A stretch of 64,000 bases of DNA. Source: Paraburkholderia silviterrae (GTDB lineage: Bacteria > Pseudomonadota > Gammaproteobacteria > Burkholderiales > Burkholderiaceae). The notes beneath the pieces are model-generated. The model did not search any database and was not told where the DNA came from. It saw nothing but the letters and a program-made list of their open reading frames with translations. The stretch lies in assembly GCF_004353915.1 (NCBI RefSeq), contig NZ_SMRP01000012.1, forward strand, positions 124,001-188,000, in the 5' to 3' direction. Positions 58,427-64,000 of this stretch are shown in pieces; position 1 is the stretch's first letter, and the number at the start of each line of letters is the position of its first letter. A program made the translations under genes and the position numbers.

Positions 58427-59602
58427 ATGTCCGCCGCCCCAGCCCATTCATCGCGTTGCGGCCCGCTCGCCGGCATCAAGGTCGTCGAGATCGCGGGCAT
58501 CGGCCCCGGTCCGCTGGCCGCCATGTTCCTCGCGGACCTCGGTGCCAACGTCATCCGTGTGGAGCGCAAGGAGCCCTCGGGTCTCGGCGCGCCGAGACCC
58601 GTGCAGTTCGACCTCGGACTGCGCAACCGCAAGTCCATCCGCGTGGACCTGAAAGATCCGGCCGCCGTCGAGATGACGATGGAATTGATTGAAGAGGCCG
58701 ACGCGCTGATCGAAGGGTTTCGCCCCGGCGTGATGGAGCGTCTGGGCCTCGGGCCCGATGCGTGCCTCGCGCGCAACCCGCGCCTAGTCTATGGCCGCGT
58801 GACCGGCTGGGGACAGGACGGGCCGCTTGCCCAGGTGGCTGGGCACGATCTGAACTACATCTCCATCACCGGCGCCCTGCACGCCATGGGCCGCGCGGGG
58901 CAGGCGCCCACGCCGCCGCTCAATGTGCTGGGCGACTACGCGGGCGGCTCGCTGTACCTGGCTTTCGGTTTGCTCGCAGGCATTCTGGAAGCACGCGGCT
59001 CAGGCCAGGGCCAGGTGGTGGATGCCGCCATGGTGGACGGCGTGGCCTCCATCATGACGGTCACGCTGGGCCTGCATGCGGCGGGCATGCTCGGCAAGGA
59101 GCGCGGCACCAACCTGCTCGACACTGGCGCGCCTTTCTACGAGGTCTACGAGTGCGCCGATGGCAAGTACGTCAGCGTAGGACCCATCGAGAGCAAGTTC
59201 TACAAGCTATTGCTCGAAAAGCTCGAATTGCAGGACCACCCGCTGCTGCAAAAGCAGATGGACCGCGAGCGGTGGCCCGAGGCCAAGCAGGTGCTGGCCG
59301 CCAAATTCAGGGAGCGCACGCGCGACGAGTGGGCGCGGCAGCTCGGCGAGCTCGACGTGTGCCTCGCGCCCGTGCTCGACTTCGACGAGGCGCCGCGCCA
59401 CCCGCATCTCGAGGCGCGCGGCACGTTTATCGATCTCGACGGCGTGACGCATCCCGCTCCCGGCCCGCGCTTTTCGCGCACGCCTGCCGCGCGCCCCGAA
59501 CCGCCCGCCGCACTGAACACGGACAACGCCATTGCCGCGCTACAGGGCTGGCTGTCCGAGGAAAGCATCGACGCCTGGCGCGCCCAGGGCACCTTCGTCT
59601 GA
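58427..59602 (+). CDS. Alpha-methylacyl-CoA racemase-like protein (CaiB/BaiF family)
   Basis: The product is 391 residues; the ATG is two bases after the previous stop. It starts 'GPLAGIKVVEIAGIGPGPLA'. The racemase residues are in 'GHDLNYISITGALHAMGRAG' (His-Asp, about 138) and 'LNVLGDYAGGSLYLAFGLLA' (Asp about 168), as in alpha-methylacyl-CoA racemase. The C-terminal 'HPHLEARGTFIDLDGVTHPA' also matches. It is close to the protein at 33283-34437, so each CoA module of the window has its own racemase. It would interconvert 2-methyl acyl-CoA epimers before dehydrogenation. Confidence 0.85.
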   Translation: MSAAPAHSSRCGPLAGIKVVEIAGIGPGPLAAMFLADLGANVIRVERKEPSGLGAPRPVQFDLGLRNRKSIRVDLKDPAAVEMTMELIEEADALIEGFRPGVMERLGLGPDACLARNPRLVYGRVTGWGQDGPLAQVAGHDLNYISITGALHAMGRAGQAPTPPLNVLGDYAGGSLYLAFGLLAGILEARGSGQGQVVDAAMVDGVASIMTVTLGLHAAGMLGKERGTNLLDTGAPFYEVYECADGKYVSVGPIESKFYKLLLEKLELQDHPLLQKQMDRERWPEAKQVLAAKFRERTRDEWARQLGELDVCLAPVLDFDEAPRHPHLEARGTFIDLDGVTHPAPGPRFSRTPAARPEPPAALNTDNAIAALQGWLSEESIDAWRAQGTFV

Positions 59603-59669
59603 GGCTGCGGCATCCATGCGCAGCCGCGCGCTGGGCAAGGACTGAAGAACCCGTAAGGACTCCACTGAA

Positions 59670-60356
59670 ATGACATCGCATACACCCGATCTCGCTGCGC
59701 TCGATCGCCTGACCAACGGCCGCTCGACCTGCCGCGCTTATCAGAACAAGGCCCTGGATGCCGCATTGATCCGCAGCATCGTCGCCATGGCGGGCCGCTC
59801 GGCCTCGTGGTGCAACGTGCAGCCGTGGCAACTGGTCATCACCGAAACCCTGGAAAGCACCGGGCGCTTTCGCGAGGCGCTGATGGAGCGCGCGCGCAGC
59901 CACCCGGAAAACGAGTCCGATCTGCCGTTTCCGCCGAGCTACGAAGGCATTTATGGAGAGCGTCGGCGCGGCGCGGGCATTGCCCTGTATTCGTCGCTGG
60001 GCATCGGCCCGAAGGACACCGAGCGCAGCACCCAGCAGGCGTTGCGCAACTTCCGCATGTTCGATGCGCCGCACGTCGCCATCGTCACGGTGCCGGTGGA
60101 ACTGGGACCTTATGCGCTCGTCGACGCGGGCGGCTTCATTGCCTCCTTCCTGCTCGCGGCCTATGCCCACGGCGTGGCCACCACGCCGCAGGGCGCGCTG
60201 TCCCGCCACGCGCATTTCGTGCGCGAGTATTTCGGCATTCCCGATACGCAGCACATGGTCTGCGGCATCTCGTTCGGCTACGCCGAGGTCGAGCATCCGG
60301 TCAACCGGTTCCGCACCACGCGTGCCGGCGTGGACGATCTGACGCGCTTCGCCTGA
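59670..60356 (+). CDS. Nitroreductase-family flavoprotein
   Basis: The product is 228 residues. The FMN-binding nitroreductase pattern: 'LTNGRSTCRAYQNKALDAAL' (R-S-x-R-x-[FY], about 15-34), 'AGRSASWCNVQPWQLVITET' (S-x2-N-x-Q-P-W, about 42-61) and the C-terminal 'MVCGISFGYAEVEHPVNRFR'. Such enzymes reduce nitro groups, quinones or enoates, or act as dehydrogenases, with FMN and NAD(P)H. Position six of seven in a CoA operon is unusual and hints at reduction of a conjugated acyl-CoA or quinone-like intermediate; this is inference. Confidence 0.85.
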   Translation: MTSHTPDLAALDRLTNGRSTCRAYQNKALDAALIRSIVAMAGRSASWCNVQPWQLVITETLESTGRFREALMERARSHPENESDLPFPPSYEGIYGERRRGAGIALYSSLGIGPKDTERSTQQALRNFRMFDAPHVAIVTVPVELGPYALVDAGGFIASFLLAAYAHGVATTPQGALSRHAHFVREYFGIPDTQHMVCGISFGYAEVEHPVNRFRTTRAGVDDLTRFA

Positions 60357-60390
60357 ACGCCGCAGGCAGACAAACGGGGAGGGGAGCGCC

Positions 60391-61164
60391 ATGACATTGC
60401 TGATCGACCACCCGGCGCCGCGCGTGCGCCGCCTCACGCTGAATCGCCCCGAGCGGATGAACGCGCTCGACGGGCACACCTTGCAGGCCCTCAACGACGC
60501 GGTGCGCGACTGCGCGGCGGCGGGCAGCGAAGTCAAGGTGCTCGTGATCAGCGGCCGCGGCCGTGCCTTCTGCGCGGGCAACGACCTCAAGTGGCTCGCG
60601 AGCGGCGTGCTGGCCGACCGCTCCGCCCATATGCGTCACCAGGACCTGATGCAGGACACCTACGAGCGCCTCGAGGCCGCGCCGCAGATCGTTCTGGCGA
60701 GCGTCAACGGCTTCGCCCTGGCGGGGGGCTTCGAACTGGCGCTGGCCTGCGATCTGACCATCGCCGATGAAGCGGCGCAGATGGGCGACGAGCACATTCG
60801 CCGTAACCTGCTGCCGAGCGGCGGCAGCTCGCAGCGGCTGCCGCGCAGGCTGGGCCTGCAGCGCGCCCTGTACTACCTCGTCACGGGCAGGCGCATGACC
60901 GGCCGCGAGGCGGTGGAACTGGGCCTCGCCGTGCAGGCGGTGCCCGCCATGCAACTGGAGACGGCCACGCTGGAACTGGCGCGGGAAATCGCCCAGGCCG
61001 ACGCGCTGGCGCTCGCCTCCATGAAGCAGCTGGCGCGACGCTCGATGGAATTGCCCCTCTCCGATGGACTGCGCTACGAGCGCTGGATGCAGCACTGCTA
61101 TCGCACGCAATCGCCGTCTCTGGAGGCGGGCGTGCATGGCTTTGCCGGGACTGGCGGGGACTGA
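60391..61164 (+). CDS. Enoyl-CoA hydratase/isomerase
   Basis: The product is 257 residues with GGGGAGGGGAG upstream. Crotonase features: 'RLTLNRPERMNALDGHTLQA' at the start, the first oxyanion motif 'GRGRAFCAGNDLKWLASG' (about 50-67), and the second in 'VNGFALAGGFELALACDLTI' (about 105-124). The catalytic positions read 'ADEAAQMGDEHIRRNLLPSG', where hydratases have Glu before G-x-P-E; here G-D-E-H differs, so an isomerase or hydrolase branch is possible. It is the last gene of the operon before convergent IclR genes. Confidence 0.85.
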   Translation: MTLLIDHPAPRVRRLTLNRPERMNALDGHTLQALNDAVRDCAAAGSEVKVLVISGRGRAFCAGNDLKWLASGVLADRSAHMRHQDLMQDTYERLEAAPQIVLASVNGFALAGGFELALACDLTIADEAAQMGDEHIRRNLLPSGGSSQRLPRRLGLQRALYYLVTGRRMTGREAVELGLAVQAVPAMQLETATLELAREIAQADALALASMKQLARRSMELPLSDGLRYERWMQHCYRTQSPSLEAGVHGFAGTGGD

Positions 61165-61209
61165 GGAGCTTCAGCCGCGCTGGCTGCGAAGCGGTCTGTC
61201 CGATAACCG

Positions 61210-62007
61210 CTAGAGACCGCTCGAACAATCCGCCAACTGCGCTTGCAGGCGCATGGCCGCTTCCTTGAGCGCGGGCGCGATACGCTCGCGCTCGGCCTGC
61301 AGATCGAAATCGACGTCCGCTTTGCCGCAGCTCATGCTCATGAGCGTGCCTTCGCGGCCAAGGCGCACCGGCAGCGCCACGCCAAAGGTGCTGCGCTGGA
61401 AGCCGCCCAGCACCGCGCAGGTGCCGGTGGCTTCGAGTTCGTCGAAGGAGGCGCGAATGGCGTGCTCCAGCGCTTCGCCCTGCGGTCCCGCACGACGCTT
61501 GTGTTCTTCGATCAAGTGCCGCTGCTCTTCGGCGGGCAGTCCCCAAAGATAAGCTCTCCCGATGGAAGTGGTGCTCATCGGCAGCACGGAACCGATGCCG
61601 AGCCGCAGCGTGGCGACCTTGCGGCTGACGCGGTAATCGACGTAAAGCATGTCGATGCCGTCCTGGATGCTCAAGGCCACCGAAACATCGAGCCGGTCGG
61701 CCAGGTCTTGCAGCAGAGGCTGCGCCGCTTGCAGCAGTTCGTTGGTCGCCAGGTAAGCGTGGCCTATCCCGAGCGCACCGATGGAGAGCTCGAATTCGCG
61801 CTTGCCGGGGACGAGCCGCAGGAAACCCGCCTGTATCAGGGTGGAGGTCAAACGCGAGACCGTGGCTTTGGAGAGCCCGGTGCGCCGCACGAGTTCCGCG
61901 TTGCTCAGCGGCGCCCGATTCGACCGGAACGCGCGCAAGACTTCCAGCCCGCGCTCCACCGTCATCAACGTCGAACTATCGGGTACCGGACCTCTAGGCA
62001 AGCTCAT
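61210..62007 (-). CDS. IclR-family regulator, type B
   Basis: The product is 265 residues from the ATG at 62007 (GAGGA upstream), overlapping the end of the type A gene by four bases (ATGA). The winged helix is 'MTVERGLEVLRAFRSNRAPL', 'SNAELVRRTGLSKATVSRLT', 'STLIQAGFLRLV'. The effector domain has 'VSVALSIQDGIDMLYVDYRV', 'VLPMSTTSIGRAYLWGLPAE' and 'GGFQRSTFGVALPVRLGREG'. It is closely similar to the type B protein at 22779-23561 along its whole length. The coupled A-B arrangement is conserved, which argues that the two proteins work together. Confidence 0.85.
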   Translation of the reverse strand: MSLPRGPVPDSSTLMTVERGLEVLRAFRSNRAPLSNAELVRRTGLSKATVSRLTSTLIQAGFLRLVPGKREFELSIGALGIGHAYLATNELLQAAQPLLQDLADRLDVSVALSIQDGIDMLYVDYRVSRKVATLRLGIGSVLPMSTTSIGRAYLWGLPAEEQRHLIEEHKRRAGPQGEALEHAIRASFDELEATGTCAVLGGFQRSTFGVALPVRLGREGTLMSMSCGKADVDFDLQAERERIAPALKEAAMRLQAQLADCSSGL

Positions 62008-62831
62008 GACAATGTCCTCGAATGCTGGATTTCCTGCGCCATGCGGACCAGCGCCGGCCCGAGTTCGCGCTCGCTGCGCGCGCGGCCGACGAGCATGGCC
62101 GGCCCCATGCAGCTCACGGCCAGGGGCGCCTCTCCGGGCAACTGCACCGGGGCGGCCACGATGGTCATGGGTTGGCCCGATTGCCCGAGCGCTACACAGA
62201 ATCCGCCTTCCCGCACTTGCCCGATGGCCTCGCTGGGGCGGCGGCCCAGGTGTCCCCACTTCTCGCTCCAGTCGCAGGACGGCATACGTTCCGCATTTCT
62301 AAGCAGATAGTCGCGCTCGGCTTCGGGCAGGCCGGCCAGCAGCGCCCAGCCGGCGGCGGACGATGCGAGACCCAGCCGGGTCCCGATCGCCGGCTGCAGC
62401 GAGGCCGGGATCGTGCTGGTGCAGCAACTGTCGATGACGACCACGTCCAGCCGGTTTCGGGCGCACAGATGAACGTGCACGTGGTGGCGCTCGGCAAAGA
62501 GATGCATGCGCTGATGCGCGGCTTCGTGGATTTCGATGTCGGCCGCGGCGCGGTAGCCCAGCGCCAGCGCCGAAGGGCCAAGGCGAAAGCGCCGTTTGCC
62601 GCTGTCGCAGCACAGATAGCCTAATGCGAGCAGGGTGCGCGTGAGGCGCGTCACGGTCGATGCCGGGATGCGCGCGCGCTCGGAGAGCTCGCTGTTGCAG
62701 AGCCAGCGGTCCTCGGCTGTGAACGCGGAAAGAATGGCAAGGGCGCGAGCAAAGGGCGTCACCACCGGGCCGTGTTTGACAGCCCCCGCGTTAGGCAATG
62801 CATTGACATCGGGGGAGTATGAACGATACAT
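62004..62831 (-). CDS. IclR-family regulator, type A
   Basis: The product is 275 residues. The winged helix (about 25-95) is 'PFARALAILSAFTAEDRWLC', 'NSELSERARIPASTVTRLTR', 'TLLALGYLCCDSGKRRFRLG'. The effector domain has 'HVHLCARNRLDVVVIDSCCT', 'GTRLGLASSAAGWALLAGLP' and 'ALGQSGQPMTIVAAPVQLPG'. It matches the type A protein at 21794-22720 in 'P-[LF]-A-R-[GA]-L-[SA]-I-L-S-A-F', in 'G-Y-R/A-A-A-[VD]' and in 'G-W-A-L-L-A'. A TetR-type operator lies 31-44 bases upstream, so the IclR pair seems to sit under TetR control, forming a cascade. Confidence 0.85.
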   Translation of the reverse strand: MYRSYSPDVNALPNAGAVKHGPVVTPFARALAILSAFTAEDRWLCNSELSERARIPASTVTRLTRTLLALGYLCCDSGKRRFRLGPSALALGYRAAADIEIHEAAHQRMHLFAERHHVHVHLCARNRLDVVVIDSCCTSTIPASLQPAIGTRLGLASSAAGWALLAGLPEAERDYLLRNAERMPSCDWSEKWGHLGRRPSEAIGQVREGGFCVALGQSGQPMTIVAAPVQLPGEAPLAVSCMGPAMLVGRARSERELGPALVRMAQEIQHSRTLS

Positions 62832-62861
62832 GGGGCGTCTCTACGAAACACGTTCATCAAA

Positions 62862-62875
62862 CTAACGATCATTAG
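62862..62875. promoter_or_regulatory. TetR-type operator 6 (second IclR pair)
   Basis: CTAAC-gatc-ATTAG, one arm mismatch, between the 3' end of the acyl-CoA dehydrogenase gene and the IclR type A start. Confidence 0.55.
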
Positions 62876-62980
62876 AATTCGAGCGCCGATCCATGTCGAT
62901 TGGGGTTTACTCCTTGCTGGCCGGACGCCGGGCGGTGACCGCTATCGGGGCGCGACGGCCAGCGGTTTTCCGCGCCCGGG

Positions 62981-64000
62981 CTATTGCGCCTCGCGGATCA
63001 TGTTGCGGGCGATGACGATCTGCTGGATCTGCGTCGTGCCCTCGTAGATGCGGAACAGGCGCACATCGCGGTAGAAGCGCTCGATGCCGTACTCGGCCAT
63101 GTAGCCCGCGCCGCCGAAGATCTGCACCGCGCGGTCGGCCACGCGGCCGCACATTTCCGAAGCGAACAGCTTGGCGCACGAAGCCTCGGTGCTCACGGGC
63201 AGCTTGGCGTCGCGCCGGCGCGCGGCGTCCAGCACCATGCTGCGGGCCGCGTAGATCTCCGCACGGCTGTCGGCCAGCATGGCCTGCACGAGCTGGAACT
63301 CGGCGATGGGCTGGCCGAACTGCTTGCGCTCCATGGCGTAGGACAGGGCCATGGAGAGCATGCGCTCGGCCACGGCCACGCAAACGGCGGCAATGTGGAT
63401 GCGGCCCTTGTCCAGCACCTTCATCGCGGTCTTGAAGCCCACGCCTTCCTTGCCGCCGATGAGGTTGGCGGCCGGCACGCGCACGTTGTCGAAGATCACG
63501 TCGCAGGTATGGGCGCCTTTCTGCCCCATCTTCTTGTCGCGCTTGCCGAAGCTGATGCCGGGCGTTTTGGCATCGACGATGAACGCCGAGATGCCGCCCG
63601 AGCCCTTGTCGTCCGGGTTGGTGCGCGCCATCAACGTGAAGATGCCGGCTTGCGGCGCATTGGTGATGAAGCGTTTGGTGCCGTTGACCACATAGTCGTC
63701 GCCGTCCCGGATGGCCGTGGTGCGCAGCGAGGCCGCGTCGGAGCCGGACTCGGGCTCGGTCAGCGCGAAGGAGGCGATCAGCTCGCCCGTCGCGAGCCGC
63801 GGCAAGTACTTTTCCTGCTGCTCGGGCGTGCCGTCGAACAGAATGCCCTGCGAGCCGATGCCCACCGTGGTGCCCAGCAGCGAGCGGAATACCGGCGAGG
63901 CGCGGCACAGTTCGAATACGGCCAGCACCTCTTCTTCCATAGTTAGCTCGAGGCCGCCGAAGCGCTCGGGAATCGTGAGGCCGAACAGGCCCATGGCCTT
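62981..64000 (-). CDS. Acyl-CoA dehydrogenase (5' end beyond the window)
   Basis: The frame is still open at the window end; about 339 residues are visible and the N-terminal helices (probably about 40-50 residues) lie outside. It reads 'KAMGLFGLTIPERFGGLELT', then 'IASFALTEPESGSDAASLRT' and 'YVVNGTKRFITNAPQAGIFT' (FAD region). The C-terminal 'AVQIFGGAGYMAEYGIERFY' is followed by 'RLFRIYEGTTQIQQIVIARN', which keeps the classical catalytic Glu, unlike the other two dehydrogenases in this window. It is upstream of, and co-directional with, the IclR pair. It probably belongs to another operon that continues to the right. Confidence 0.9.
   Translation of the reverse strand, partial: KAMGLFGLTIPERFGGLELTMEEEVLAVFELCRASPVFRSLLGTTVGIGSQGILFDGTPEQQEKYLPRLATGELIASFALTEPESGSDAASLRTTAIRDGDDYVVNGTKRFITNAPQAGIFTLMARTNPDDKGSGGISAFIVDAKTPGISFGKRDKKMGQKGAHTCDVIFDNVRVPAANLIGGKEGVGFKTAMKVLDKGRIHIAAVCVAVAERMLSMALSYAMERKQFGQPIAEFQLVQAMLADSRAEIYAARSMVLDAARRRDAKLPVSTEASCAKLFASEMCGRVADRAVQIFGGAGYMAEYGIERFYRDVRLFRIYEGTTQIQQIVIARNMIREAQ

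Noticed and set aside
1..64000. CRISPR arrays, rRNA and tRNA genes
   Set aside because: No regularly spaced repeats and no rRNA or tRNA-like sequence were noticed on reading either strand.

Overview
The window is high-GC DNA with the gene style of a Burkholderiaceae beta-proteobacterium (Paraburkholderia/Burkholderia/Caballeronia-like): an OmpC-type porin ending in Phe, AAHS transporters, IclR and LysR regulators, and many CaiB/BaiF CoA-transferases. The first 7 kb is mobile-element backbone, so a megaplasmid, chromid or integrated element is likely. The genus is inferred from gene style, not from a marker gene.

Layout. 1-7.1 kb: the C-terminal part of a TraI-type relaxase with an LPD7-like end, a short Rep-like protein, a two-HTH DNA-binding protein and small hypothetical genes, separated by gene-poor DNA. 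7.1-15.6 kb: decayed IS110 and IS4 pieces surround two self-contained islands. One is an NrtR-type (dead NUDIX plus winged helix) regulator divergent from an SPFH protein and an NAD-kinase-like protein. The other is a polyamine-type binding protein, a nitrilase-family amidase and a LuxR regulator that share a duplicated promoter module.

15.7-31.9 kb: oxidative catabolism. It holds a Baeyer-Villiger monooxygenase, two SDRs, an HSL-type esterase, a SnoaL-like protein, a tandem IclR pair, a porin, an AAHS permease, a class I CoA-transferase, an aldehyde dehydrogenase and a Rieske oxygenase with a small partner. 32-43 kb: an AraC gene, then a run of alpha-methylacyl-CoA racemase, acyl-CoA dehydrogenase, MaoC hydratase, Cys-less thiolase-like protein, DUF35 protein and two CoA-transferases, then LysR and MmgE/PrpD. 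43-54 kb: aldehyde dehydrogenase, GMC oxidoreductase, two paralogous alpha/beta hydrolases, a second MmgE/PrpD, a SnoaL-like protein, TetR, a PDR-type reductase and an MFS permease. 54.5-61.2 kb: a compact operon of CitE-like lyase, MaoC, acyl-CoA dehydrogenase, CoA-transferase, racemase, nitroreductase and enoyl-CoA hydratase. 61.2-64 kb: a second IclR pair and a truncated acyl-CoA dehydrogenase.

How it may work. The enzymes fit uptake and oxidation of a (possibly alicyclic or terpenoid) alcohol or ketone, ester cleavage, CoA activation, racemisation of alpha-methyl branches, beta-oxidation and a retro-aldol or citramalyl-CoA-type cleavage. The substrate cannot be read from the sequence. Two recurrent DNA motifs appear to tie the units together: CTAMC-N4-GTTAG at seven promoters around the TetR gene, and TTCCG-TACTT-CGGAA-like sites at up to nine places, which I tentatively link to the IclR proteins.
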